From Clavibacter nebraskensis NCPPB 2581 (GTDB taxonomy: Bacteria; Actinomycetota; Actinomycetes; Actinomycetales; Microbacteriaceae): a stretch of 64,000 nucleotides of DNA. A program made the translations under genes and the position numbers. Shown one piece after another: positions 53,062-61,081 of the stretch. Positions within the stretch are counted from its first letter, which is position 1. Each line of letters opens with the position of its first letter. Location of the stretch: positions 2,790,001-2,854,000 of the forward strand of contig NC_020891.1 in the NCBI RefSeq assembly GCF_000355695.1. Direction: 5' to 3'. The notes below the pieces were generated by a model. That model was not told where the DNA came from. It worked only from the letters and a program-made list of their open reading frames with translations, and searched no databases.

Positions 53062-53787
53062 CTAGCGCGCGCTCGCCCGGAGCGTCACGCGCCCCTCCAC
53101 GATCTCCGCCGCGACCGCCGGCATCGCGGTGCTCGTGCTGCGGGCCTCGCGGCGGATCAGCCGGAACGCCTCGTCCATGTCGACGCCGAGGGTGTGCGAG
53201 ATGACGCCCTTGGCCTGCTCGATGAGCACCCGGCTGTCGAGCGCGTGGCGGAGCTGGTCGTGCACGACGCTGCTGTCGCGGATCGTCCGCTCCTGGAGCA
53301 CGCTGATGGTCGCGACGTCGGCGAGCGCCTGCGCGGCCGTCGCGTCGGCTTCGTTGAGCGCGCCCTCGTGCTCCCGGAAGAGGTTGAGCGAGCCGATGAT
53401 CTGCCCGCGCAGCCGCAGCGGGATCGCGTGCACCGACACGTACCCGGCGCCCTGGGCCTCCGCCGCGAAGGCCGGCCAGCGGTCGGCGATCTCGCGCACG
53501 TCGGATACGGACACGACACGGCCCGTGCTCACGGCCTCGACGCACGGGCCCTCGCCGGCCTCGAGCTGCATCAGCCCGACGAGCCGGCTCTTCTCGCTCG
53601 TGGACGCGACGACCTCGAGGTGCTGGGCGTCGGGCCCGATGATGATGCCGGACGCGCTCGCGTCGAACAGCAGCGTCGCCTGGTCGACGAGCGTCTGCAG
53701 CAGGTCGAGCACGTCGTATCCGCTCACGAGCGAGTCGGCGAGGGTCACGAAGGTGTGGACGAGCAGCGCTTCCCGGGTCTCCGGCAT
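53062..53787 (-). CDS. GAF-ANTAR transcription antitermination regulator
   Basis: 241 residues. GAF domain (~30-165): FDASASGIIIGPDAQHLEVV, LEAGEGPCVEAVSTGRVVSV and IPLRLRGQIIGSLNLF. ANTAR domain (~178-235): LRHALDSRVLIEQAKGVISHTLGVDMDEAF. ANTAR proteins bind paired hairpins in nascent RNA to prevent termination, under control of the GAF sensor. A similar protein is encoded just upstream, 45 bases away. Confidence 0.9.
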   Translation of the reverse strand: MPETREALLVHTFVTLADSLVSGYDVLDLLQTLVDQATLLFDASASGIIIGPDAQHLEVVASTSEKSRLVGLMQLEAGEGPCVEAVSTGRVVSVSDVREIADRWPAFAAEAQGAGYVSVHAIPLRLRGQIIGSLNLFREHEGALNEADATAAQALADVATISVLQERTIRDSSVVHDQLRHALDSRVLIEQAKGVISHTLGVDMDEAFRLIRREARSTSTAMPAVAAEIVEGRVTLRASAR

Positions 53788-53832
53788 CGTCGTGGTTCCT
53801 CTGGGTCGATCGGGCGGTGGTGGTGGTGCGGG

Positions 53833-54534
53833 TCAGCGGTCGGGGCTGAAGTCGAGCGTGCGGCCCACGACGTCCTCGGCGACGTCGCGCAGGGGGCGGC
53901 CGGTGGCGAAGGCGTGCCCGCGGAGGACGAGGAGCGCGTCGGTCGGCGGGATCCCCATCTGCGCGACCACCATCCCGGTGGCCTGGTGCACCTCGCGGCG
54001 CGAGTACCGGCCTCCCCAGGCTCCAGTGTCCTCCTGCGGGCCCTCGGCGGCCAGGAGGGCGCGGCGGAGGACCTGGCGCGCGACGATCCGGCTCAGGGTC
54101 GTGGCGTCGGCCATCTCCCGGTCGGAGATGTCGCGCGCGGTGCGGGAGTAGAGGTCCACCGCGCCGAGGTCGAGCCCCGCGACGACGAGCGGGAAGGCGA
54201 AGACGGCGCCGAGGCCCGTCGCGTGCATGGCCTGGCGGGCGAGCGGCCAGGTCGTGTCGGCGGATCCCTGCACGTCGGGCTCGAGCACGGGACGGCGCGT
54301 GGCGATCGCCTCCCAGCACGGGCCCTCGCCGAGGTCGAGCTGGATCTCGTCGAGCCGGGCCGCCCGCTCGTCCGACGCGCAGACGGTCTCGCTGCCGAGC
54401 GGTTCCCCGAGGGTGGAGACCGCGGCGCCGTCCACGCCGAGCGCCGCGACGAGGGGGCCGCACAGGTCGGATCCGGTCGCCGTCGCGTGCTCGAGGGCGA
54501 GGACGGCGCCGGAGTAGCGGGCGCGGTCAGGCAC
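53833..54534 (-). CDS. GAF-ANTAR regulator, second copy
   Basis: 233 residues if GTG 54534 is the start; the frame is open further upstream (GTG 54636, ATG 54630) but that part looks non-coding. GAF landmarks are LDLGEGPCWEAIATRRPVLE and FAFPLVVAGLDLGAVDLYS; ANTAR is REVHQATGMVVAQMGIPPTDAL. It shares the GEGPC-x-EA motif with its neighbour, so the pair probably arose by duplication. The ANTAR helix departs from consensus around the aromatic residue. It probably senses a different signal from its neighbour. Confidence 0.82.
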   Translation of the reverse strand: MPDRARYSGAVLALEHATATGSDLCGPLVAALGVDGAAVSTLGEPLGSETVCASDERAARLDEIQLDLGEGPCWEAIATRRPVLEPDVQGSADTTWPLARQAMHATGLGAVFAFPLVVAGLDLGAVDLYSRTARDISDREMADATTLSRIVARQVLRRALLAAEGPQEDTGAWGGRYSRREVHQATGMVVAQMGIPPTDALLVLRGHAFATGRPLRDVAEDVVGRTLDFSPDR

Positions 54535-54722
54535 GGGGATCAGCGCCGAGCGGGATCGTGCGCATGTCGCTCCCTCGGACCGACGGGCCGCATCGGGGTG
54601 CGAGCCGCGTGTCGACGGGCGTCGACGCATGGCCACCCTAGCGTCGCCCCGCGCCCGTCGACCGGGCCCGGGCGTGCGACGCCGCGTCCGGCATCGCCCC
54701 GTTCGGCGAGGATGATGGAGGC

Positions 54723-55442
54723 ATGACGCAGTCCCCCGACGCCCCCGCCCGCCGCGACGCCGCCGAGGGGGCGCCGGCCACCGTCGGGATCCTCGGCGCC
54801 GGCAAGGTCGGCACCGTGCTCGCCCGCCGCGCGATCGCCGCCGGGCACCCGGTGCTCATCTCGGGATCCGGGGATCCGTCGCGCATCGCCCTCATCGTCG
54901 ACGTGCTCGCGCCGGGCGCCGTCGCCACCACCTCGGCGGATGCGGCGGCCCGCGCCGACGTCGTGATCCTCGCGCTCCCCCTCGGCAAGCTGCCCTCCGT
55001 GCCCGTGGCGGAGCTCGCCGGGAAGCTCGTGGTCGACTCCATGAACTACTGGTGGGAGGTGGACGGCCACCGCGACGACCTCGCGAACCCCGCCTCCTCC
55101 ACGAGCGAGCTCGTGCAGGACTTCCTCCCGGACTCGACGGTCGTCAAGGCCTTCAACCACATGGGGTACCACGACCTCGACGAGGGACCCCGCCCCGCGG
55201 GCGAGCCCGGACGCAAGGGCATCGCGGTCGCGGGCGACGACGACGCCGCCCGCGCTACGGTCGCGGCGCTCGTGGACGCGTTCGGCTTCGACCCCGTCGA
55301 CATCGGCCCGCTCGCGGCCGGCCGCGTGCTCAAGCCGGGCCGCTCGCTCTTCGGCGTGAACGTCGACGCGGACGAGATCCGCCGCCTGGTGGCGCTCGAG
55401 TCGGCGGACGCGTCGCGCTCCGCCTCCCGCTCCACCGAGTAG
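54723..55442 (+). CDS. NADPH:F420 reductase-like dinucleotide-binding protein
   Basis: 239 residues. The nucleotide-binding site is [22 protein letters not shown], followed by [15 protein letters not shown] and [13 protein letters not shown]. The layout is that of the F420-dependent NADP reductase / NADP-oxidoreductase coenzyme F420 family, with the C-terminal [20 protein letters not shown] family call, not proof of F420 use. It lies just before the TSUP gene. Confidence 0.82.
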   Translation: MTQSPDAPARRDAAEGAPATVGILGAGKVGTVLARRAIAAGHPVLISGSGDPSRIALIVDVLAPGAVATTSADAAARADVVILALPLGKLPSVPVAELAGKLVVDSMNYWWEVDGHRDDLANPASSTSELVQDFLPDSTVVKAFNHMGYHDLDEGPRPAGEPGRKGIAVAGDDDAARATVAALVDAFGFDPVDIGPLAAGRVLKPGRSLFGVNVDADEIRRLVALESADASRSASRSTE

Positions 55443-55449
55443 CGCGCGC

Positions 55450-56250
55450 ATGGACATCGGCGGCTCCCTCGGCGAGATCACCGTCACGGTCGCGCTGCTC
55501 ATGATCCTGGCGGCGCTCGCGGCCGGCTGGATCGACGCGGTCGTGGGCGGCGGAGGCCTCCTGCAGCTGCCGGCGCTGCTGCTCGTGCCGGGGATCACGC
55601 CGGTGGAGGCGCTCGCGACCAACAAGCTCGCGTCGCTGTTCGGCACGTCGACGAGCGCGGTCACCTGGTACCGGCGCACGCACCCGGACCTCCGCACAGC
55701 GCTGCCCATGGCCGCCGTCGCGCTCGCCGGGAGCTACGGCGGGGCGAGCCTCGCGGCGCTGCTGCCGGCGGCGGTGTTCAAGCCGCTCGTGGTGGTCGCG
55801 CTGATCATCGTGGCCGTCGTCACGATCGCCCGGCCGCAGCTCGGCGACGTCGCCGCCCTCCGCCACACCGGCCGGAAGCACCACGGGATCGCGGCGCTGC
55901 TCGGCGTGGTGATCGGCTTCTACGACGGGCTCATCGGGCCCGGCACGGGCACGTTCCTGATCATCGCGCTCATCACCGCCCTCGGCTACGACTTCGTGCT
56001 CGCGAGCGCCAAGGCGAAGATCGTCAACGTCGCGACGAACCTCGGCGCGCTCGCCTTCTTCATCCCGCAGGGCCACGTGCTCTGGGCGCTCGCGCTCGGC
56101 ATGGGCGTCGCGAACATGGTCGGCGGCTACGCGGGATCCCGCATGGCCGTCGCCCGCGGCAGCCGCTTCATCCGCGTCGCGTTCATCGTGGTGGTCGCGG
56201 TGCTCATCGTGAAGGTGGGGTCGGACGTGGTGACGGAGTGGGGCGCGTGA
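55450..56250 (+). CDS. TSUP-family (TauE/SafE) membrane transporter
   Basis: 266 residues with about eight TM helices. Signature motifs are GWIDAVVGGGGLLQLPALLL in the first repeat and GFYDGLIGPGTGTFLIIALI in the second, which mark the two-repeat TSUP fold. Members export or import sulfite, taurine-derived sulfonates or other organic anions; the substrate is unknown. The stop codon lies inside the first hip operator. Confidence 0.9.
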   Translation: MDIGGSLGEITVTVALLMILAALAAGWIDAVVGGGGLLQLPALLLVPGITPVEALATNKLASLFGTSTSAVTWYRRTHPDLRTALPMAAVALAGSYGGASLAALLPAAVFKPLVVVALIIVAVVTIARPQLGDVAALRHTGRKHHGIAALLGVVIGFYDGLIGPGTGTFLIIALITALGYDFVLASAKAKIVNVATNLGALAFFIPQGHVLWALALGMGVANMVGGYAGSRMAVARGSRFIRVAFIVVVAVLIVKVGSDVVTEWGA

Positions 56251-56313
56251 TCGATCGATCACCCTTGACTCGGTGATCGATCGATCACATACTCGAAGGT
56301 GATCGATCGATCA
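56248..56313. promoter_or_regulatory. Three perfect 14-bp hip operators
   Basis: TGATCGATCGATCA occurs at 56248-56261, 56274-56287 and 56300-56313, each fully palindromic and exactly 26 bp apart. This equals about 2.5 helical turns, so alternate sites face opposite sides. They flank and overlap the hipB promoter, and are the obvious binding sites for HipB. Confidence 0.9.
56265..56293 (+). promoter_or_regulatory. hipBA sigma-A-type promoter
   Basis: A -35 box TTGACT (56265-56270) and a -10 box CATACT (56288-56293) are separated by exactly 17 bases. The second operator fills the spacer, and the first and third flank it, so occupancy by HipB would block RNA polymerase. The ribosome site GAGGAGG is at 56317-56323. 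Confidence 0.7.
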
Positions 56314-56327
56314 CCCGAGGAGGCGGC

Positions 56328-56597
56328 ATGGCCAGGACCACGCGGACGCTCGCCGCGGAGCTGCGCCATCGGCGTGAGGAGCTGGGCCTCACCCAGGCGG
56401 GCGTCGCGGAGCTGGCTGGGGTCTCGCGGGAGTACATCGTGCGACTCGAGAGCGGGAAGCCCGGGTCGGAGATCGGATCGATGATGCGCGTCGTCCGCGC
56501 GCTGAGCTGCGAGCTGAGCCTCACGATCGACCCGCGAGCCGCGGATCCCGACATGCCCTCGCCGTTCGACCAGCCATGGGAGGACGACGATGAGTGA
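56328..56597 (+). CDS. hipB: HipB-like antitoxin, Xre-type DNA-binding protein
   Basis: 89 residues. A Cro/C1-type helix-turn-helix: LRHRREELGLTQAGVAELAG, then VSREYIVRLESGKPGSE. An acidic tail (FDQPWEDDDE) probably contacts HipA. It binds the three operators upstream to repress its own promoter. The last 8 bases overlap the hipA start. Confidence 0.92.
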   Translation: MARTTRTLAAELRHRREELGLTQAGVAELAGVSREYIVRLESGKPGSEIGSMMRVVRALSCELSLTIDPRAADPDMPSPFDQPWEDDDE

Positions 56598-57912
56598 GGC
56601 CCTGAGCGTCTACCTCGACGGCCGGTTCGCCGGACGATACGAACGGACGACCTCCGGTCGCGTCGGCTTCACCTACGACGCCGCCTACGCCGAGAGGCAC
56701 GGAGCGACGCCGCTGTCCATGTCCCTCCCCTTCGGCGCGCGCCTGCCGGCGCGGGCGGTGGATGCCTACTTCTCGGGGCTCATCCCCGAGGGCGCCGATG
56801 CGCTGGAGCAGATCCGACGGACGCACGGGCTGCGGACGACCGCCGACGCGTTCTCCGTCCTCCGCCACATCGGGCGCGACGCCCCGGGGGCCGTGCAGAT
56901 CCTGCCCGAGTCGGAGGAGGCCGACGACGATGCCCGCGCGCAGGGCGACGTGACGGAGCTCTCGCCCGATGAGCTCCGCGGCCTCATGTCCGATCTCGCA
57001 TCCGGCACCGGCACCACGCCCGCGACCCTGCAGGGGAGGTGGTCGCTGCCGGGCGCGCAGCGGAAGGTGGCGCTGCACCGGCTCGCCTCCGGCGCCTGGG
57101 GGATCCCGCGCGACTCCACGCCCACGACGCACATCCTGAAGCCGGCCATCCCCGGCTTCGCGCACCACGACGTGAACGAGTTCCTGACGATGCGGGCGGC
57201 CGCAGGGCTGGGGCTCGACACGGCGCGGACCGACGTGCTCGATCTGGGCGACGGGCTCTCCGTGCTCGTGTCGCACCGCTACGACCGGATCGAGGTCGAC
57301 GGCCGATGGCGCCGGCTCCACCAGGAGGACCTCTGCCAGGCGCTCTCCGTGATGCCCGGTCGCAAGTACCAGGACCAGGGCGGTCCGGGGATCGCGCAGG
57401 CCGCCGACCTCTTCAGCGAGTTCGAGTACCCGGCCGAGGCCGCATCCGCTCGAGCGCGCTTCTTCGACGCCGTCGTCTTCAACGTGGCGGCATGGGCGAC
57501 GGACGCGCACGCCAAGAACTTCTCCGTCATGCTGCGCGGGAACGGCCAGCAGCTCGCGCCGCTCTACGACCTCGCCTCCTACGCGCCCTACGACGGAGGG
57601 CCCCAGGCGGAGCGCTCCGCGATGAAGGTCGGGGACGAGTACCGGCTGGCGGCCATCGGGCGGCATCATCTGCAGAAGGCGGCGCGGCGGCTGCAGGTCG
57701 ACGCGGATCTCGCGGATGCCCGGATCGACGCCATCCGCGACGGCATCACGGACGCGTACGCGGAGGCGGTCTCCGCGCTCGCGGACCACCCGACGCTCCT
57801 CGCACCGGCGCGCGCGATCGTGGACGCGGTGCACACCAAGGCGGTCGAGCGGGGGTGGGCGTCCGCGAGGACGTCGATCGACCTCGGCGAGGCGGGCGAC
57901 GGGCCGACCTGA
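56590..57912 (+). CDS. hipA: HipA-like serine/threonine kinase toxin
   Basis: 440 residues, the E. coli HipA length. The N-terminal subdomain has SMSLPFGARLPARAVDAYFSGLIPEG. The kinase part has the autophosphorylation-loop region WSLPGAQRKVALH, the catalytic Asp in TDAHAKNFSVML and the metal-binding Asp in LYDLASYAPYD. In E. coli HipA phosphorylates glutamyl-tRNA synthetase and causes dormancy. It is translated with hipB through an 8-base overlap. All key residues seem intact, so the toxin is probably active. Confidence 0.92.
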   Translation: MSEALSVYLDGRFAGRYERTTSGRVGFTYDAAYAERHGATPLSMSLPFGARLPARAVDAYFSGLIPEGADALEQIRRTHGLRTTADAFSVLRHIGRDAPGAVQILPESEEADDDARAQGDVTELSPDELRGLMSDLASGTGTTPATLQGRWSLPGAQRKVALHRLASGAWGIPRDSTPTTHILKPAIPGFAHHDVNEFLTMRAAAGLGLDTARTDVLDLGDGLSVLVSHRYDRIEVDGRWRRLHQEDLCQALSVMPGRKYQDQGGPGIAQAADLFSEFEYPAEAASARARFFDAVVFNVAAWATDAHAKNFSVMLRGNGQQLAPLYDLASYAPYDGGPQAERSAMKVGDEYRLAAIGRHHLQKAARRLQVDADLADARIDAIRDGITDAYAEAVSALADHPTLLAPARAIVDAVHTKAVERGWASARTSIDLGEAGDGPT

Positions 57913-57939
57913 CGCCGGGCCTCAGCGCACGGGCGTCAG
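57909..57939. terminator. Short hairpin at convergent hipA stop
   Basis: CTGACGCC (57909-57916) and GGCGTCAG (57932-57939) form an 8-bp stem that contains the stop codons of both hipA and the convergent small membrane gene. Modest strength. Confidence 0.4.
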
Positions 57940-58160
57940 ATGCCCTCGCGGGCGTGCACCCGGTAGCTGGCGTAGTGGGCGACGGCGAGCACCGCGAAGG
58001 CGACCGCGGCGAGCGCCTCGCAGATGCGGCCGATGACCGGGATGTCGACGAGCACGACCGCGATCACGGCGGCGAGCAGGGCGAGCACGCCCCACACCGC
58101 GGCCAGCCGCGCGCAGCGCTTCGCGGGGCCGGGTTGGAGCCAGGGGGATCGGTTTGTCAT
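57936..58160 (-). CDS. Small membrane protein
   Basis: 74 residues, two TM helices (LAAVWGVLALLAAVIAVVLV and ICEALAAVAFAVLAVAHYAS) with a short loop. ATG 58160 chosen for the hydrophilic start MTNRSPWLQPGPAKR. No family recognised. It marks the edge of normal-GC sequence before the AT-richer island. Confidence 0.55.
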   Translation of the reverse strand: MTNRSPWLQPGPAKRCARLAAVWGVLALLAAVIAVVLVDIPVIGRICEALAAVAFAVLAVAHYASYRVHAREGI

Positions 58161-58295
58161 TTCTCGAACCCAGGGGCGACCGGCGGCAAGGTGGATTTCG
58201 GATGCAGCGCCGCGTAGAGCACGACCCAAACGCGCCTCAGTCGCAGCGCTGAATCCACAGACGGCAATCTTATGTCACCTCTCGTAACGAGCCGG

Positions 58296-59510
58296 CTACG
58301 GCATCTCATCGAGGATGCGTGCCCACATTGCCAGATGGTGATAAATGTCTTCTGCGCGCTTGCGAATCTTTGTTGGTGCGGATAAACGCTCGACACCCTC
58401 ACGAAATGCAATAAAGTCCTCGCGCAGACGCGCTACCGCCGAAGAGGTCGGCATCGTAGACCACTCACCAATTTCCACACCACGCACGCGCACCGAATGA
58501 CGCATTAGCGAGTGGTAGTCGAGAGTCAGCGGCGACGCACCATCGCATTCCTCACATTCGCAGGCCACGAGGGGCCTATTTTGGGTCCATAGCACGTTTG
58601 CGAGTTCTACCGATATATACTTATGCAAGCGCGGCACATAATATCGCGCCTGCGGCGCGCCCGAAGAAGGCAACTCTATGTAGTCACGATGCTCCCCAAA
58701 GCCAATTCCATGCGAGGAACCCACGAGTCCATATCGAGCAAGTAAGACGGAGAAGAATCCACCATATAGCGCGAATACACGTTGCCCGCGCTCCCTTGCG
58801 CTTTTAATAGCTCGCGCATACGCCGCGAGCTCGGATACCGACTCCGGCCGAAACTCCTCCAAATCATTAACCCACGCAACGATGTCAATAGTGTTTACGC
58901 TATTCGCTAACGCACCCCACTTGTCCGCTGTAGTCGCAGCAAGGACCCGACGCAAAGGAATGCCCACCCGGCGCGACGTCGCATATTGCACGGAAGCCTC
59001 CCACAGTCGGTTCGATACCTCGAACCAACCGTCGTCGGCACTCTCCACCATCATATATGGGGGCAGAATAGCATTTGGGCCTTGGCGATTTTCGGGGAAG
59101 ACTGCCTCTTGAAGTCTTGAGGCATACTTGTCGAAGGTCTTCGTGGTTACATTGTCGAAACCAACATTAAAGTCAATCCAGCGCGCTGCAACCTCGTTGA
59201 CCACTTCGTCCGTAAAGTCTTCTGGCGTCGGCTGCCGATCCGTTTGAATTAGACCAGGTTGCCCCAAAACCTCAGCAAGCATCGCGTGAGACTTCTTGGC
59301 GCTCGTAAGACGATTCTGAAACAATGGAAATCGGGAGTCAATGATGTACGGTTTTGCTGATCGCGCCGAGAGACTTAGTACAAAGCCCTTGGTGCCCTCA
59401 GCCTGGAAGGCAGCAATCGTTCCTGGCACAAGGAGACCGTCAAACACTCCTGAGAGATCGCGAACCGTTTGCTGATCGGTAGATCCGTAGCTTAAGTAAT
59501 GCTCAAACAT
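58296..59510 (-). CDS. TGT-fold-like protein with CxCxxC zinc motif
   Basis: 404 residues, soluble. The strand/helix rhythm fits a TIM barrel (FVLSLSARSAKPYIIDSRF, NAILPPYMMVES, VFALYGGFFSVLLARYGL). The C-terminal part has Cys317, Cys319 and Cys322 in ACECEECDG with His333 and His338 after it. TRNA-guanine transglycosylases place a CxCxxC...H zinc site at nearly the same residue numbers (318/320/323) in a protein of similar length. The TGT catalytic Asp/TRSG motif is not evident, so activity is doubtful. DpdA enzymes that insert 7-deazaguanine into DNA are TGT relatives, making nucleic-acid modification or recognition one idea. Its start overlaps the nuclease-like gene by 8 bases. Identity is inference. 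Confidence 0.5.
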   Translation of the reverse strand: MFEHYLSYGSTDQQTVRDLSGVFDGLLVPGTIAAFQAEGTKGFVLSLSARSAKPYIIDSRFPLFQNRLTSAKKSHAMLAEVLGQPGLIQTDRQPTPEDFTDEVVNEVAARWIDFNVGFDNVTTKTFDKYASRLQEAVFPENRQGPNAILPPYMMVESADDGWFEVSNRLWEASVQYATSRRVGIPLRRVLAATTADKWGALANSVNTIDIVAWVNDLEEFRPESVSELAAYARAIKSARERGQRVFALYGGFFSVLLARYGLVGSSHGIGFGEHRDYIELPSSGAPQARYYVPRLHKYISVELANVLWTQNRPLVACECEECDGASPLTLDYHSLMRHSVRVRGVEIGEWSTMPTSSAVARLREDFIAFREGVERLSAPTKIRKRAEDIYHHLAMWARILDEMP

Positions 59511-59955
59511 ACCAAGCCTCGCATTTCTTTAGGTTCGTAACGATACGAAGTCGAGCGGATTTATTTGCGACCGAAGCTTGGGGTCGGCGTACGACTTCGC
59601 CCCCCTGAGGGCCTATAACAATTATGCCGACTCCAAAAGATTCAGCTTCTTCTATATTCCGCTGACGCGGCGTGGCAGGTAAAACCATCCATGACCTGTC
59701 AAATCCCGTACGGTTGTAGGTAGCCTGCTCAAGTGCACGTCCGAATCCGTTGAGTTTCAGTTCAAAGGCCGAGAGGACGCCACTTCGAGTGTGGGTAACT
59801 AGGTCGACACGCCTGCCGTGCACGGGAAGCTCTCGGACTATCGTTGTGTCTGTACGAATCCAGTTAAGGCGTCGGAGGTACTCCACGAGAGGCGGCATCA
59901 TTCTCGCCTCTCCGGTCGTATTGAAAGCGTCGTCCATTTCCGCGTAAGCAATCAT
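59503..59955 (-). CDS. PD-(D/E)xK nuclease-like protein
   Basis: 150 residues from ATG 59955, with AAGGAG eight bases upstream. A small alpha/beta domain contains the candidate catalytic set Asp51 (RVDLVTH) and Glu65-x-Lys67 (SAFELKLNG), with Glu42 before it, the layout of PD-(D/E)xK nucleases and restriction endonuclease-like proteins. Later strand SWMVLPATPRQRN and VGIIVIGPQGG fit the fold. Third gene of the island operon, overlapping both neighbours, so likely made in fixed ratio with them. Substrate is unknown. Confidence 0.65.
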   Translation of the reverse strand: MIAYAEMDDAFNTTGEARMMPPLVEYLRRLNWIRTDTTIVRELPVHGRRVDLVTHTRSGVLSAFELKLNGFGRALEQATYNRTGFDRSWMVLPATPRQRNIEEAESFGVGIIVIGPQGGEVVRRPQASVANKSARLRIVTNLKKCEAWYV

Positions 59956-60539
59956 GAGCTGACTCCTTGCGATGTTGAGCCGGAGTGTTCGTACGACTGC
60001 TGTAAGCGTGATTGGAAAAAGATGTATATAGCAAACACTACGACACCGAAAGCAAGCAGGACTGCCACACAATAAAGCGCCCCGTGCCACAAAGTTGTCA
60101 TGCTAAAGGTAAAAGTGTAGAGCAATATTGCTACGAGCACCCCTACGGCAAATGCAACGGATGCCCACTTTGCGACAGAACACGTTATCAAGAACGCTTG
60201 GAATTGACGCCGAATGCGCATACGCTCGCGCAATACCCGGACAGCGCGCTTGGCGATGCGTCCTACTGGAGCGGGATCCTCGACTACCGACCCAGGGTCA
60301 AATGGCGCTCCGGGTGGAGGTATGACCGCGTCAATGGCTGCACGCAATTCTTGGAACAAGTCCGTGGCCTTGCCATGCAGGCCCGCGTATGCAAAATTGA
60401 CTTTCAATACCCAATCATCGTGCGCTTTTTGCCGTAAGTGCACAGTTTGCCACACCATGCCTATTGCGGCGATGAGCACCACCACGCCCACGCCAGTGAT
60501 CCAGTCAATATTTGGGGCACTGGCCGGGACCGCCGACAT
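59952..60539 (-). CDS. Hypothetical membrane protein of the island operon
   Basis: 195 residues from ATG 60539 (GTG 60542 alternative). One N-terminal TM (WITGVGVVVLIAAIGMVW), a ~75-residue charged cytoplasmic or outer region, and two C-terminal TMs (WASVAFAVGVLVAILLYTFT, ALYCVAVLLAFGVVVFAIYI). The middle has an Arg-rich stretch (RAVRVLRERMRIRRQ) that could touch nucleic acid or lipid. The stop overlaps the nuclease gene start (ATGA). It could be a membrane effector or anchor. Confidence 0.65.
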   Translation of the reverse strand: MSAVPASAPNIDWITGVGVVVLIAAIGMVWQTVHLRQKAHDDWVLKVNFAYAGLHGKATDLFQELRAAIDAVIPPPGAPFDPGSVVEDPAPVGRIAKRAVRVLRERMRIRRQFQAFLITCSVAKWASVAFAVGVLVAILLYTFTFSMTTLWHGALYCVAVLLAFGVVVFAIYIFFQSRLQQSYEHSGSTSQGVSS

Positions 60540-61081
60540 CACGCGTCGGGCCCGAGTATGTCCTCACGAATTACAGACTTCGTCGTAAAGGAGTCGTACC
60601 TCTGATATACGTATCGAACGAGTTGCCTAAGCGGAATCGAGGCGAATCTCGACTTAAATTCTTCAAGCTCTCGGATGGCGTTCTGAGGCAACTCTTTTGA
60701 CAGAGCATCGAAGTACTTCCATCCGCGCTCTGTTAATTTAAAGTCACGTGAGACGTAGGAATTGGTGGCAACGTCGTCAATGCCGTGTCGCTTTTCCCAT
60801 GAATCGGATTCGTCTTGAGACAGAAGCGCCGAATCTGTCACCAAGCCCGCGGCGCTCAGCGTGTCAACTGCTTGGTAAACTCTTTGTGAGAACGGCCCGA
60901 AGTTATAGGGTTCAAATTTGGCATCCTCGTCGAGCCAGTCTTTGCTATTTGTCTCTCGCTCTATCAAAAAAATCAACTTCTCGAGGCGAGTCACCCCTTG
61001 AATTTCTCCAGGTTGACTGTTTGCCGCTTTGACGCCTAGCAGCAGCACCACTAGGTCGTCAATCTCAACCGGGTTGCTCAT
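60539..61081 (-). CDS. YwgA/Panacea-like protein of the island operon
   Basis: 180 residues, first gene of the operon. The pattern RLEKLIFLIERETN ... FEPYNFGPFSQRVYQAVDTL ... FKLTERGWKYFDAL resembles the Bacillus YwgA family and the Panacea/DUF4065 antitoxin-like domain, which share a helical core followed by a winged-helix-like region. Panacea proteins act as universal antitoxins in TA pairs. GAGGA lies before the ATG. It may sense, inhibit or scaffold the other three products. Family link is by pattern only. Confidence 0.55.
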   Translation of the reverse strand: MSNPVEIDDLVVLLLGVKAANSQPGEIQGVTRLEKLIFLIERETNSKDWLDEDAKFEPYNFGPFSQRVYQAVDTLSAAGLVTDSALLSQDESDSWEKRHGIDDVATNSYVSRDFKLTERGWKYFDALSKELPQNAIRELEEFKSRFASIPLRQLVRYVYQRYDSFTTKSVIREDILGPDA

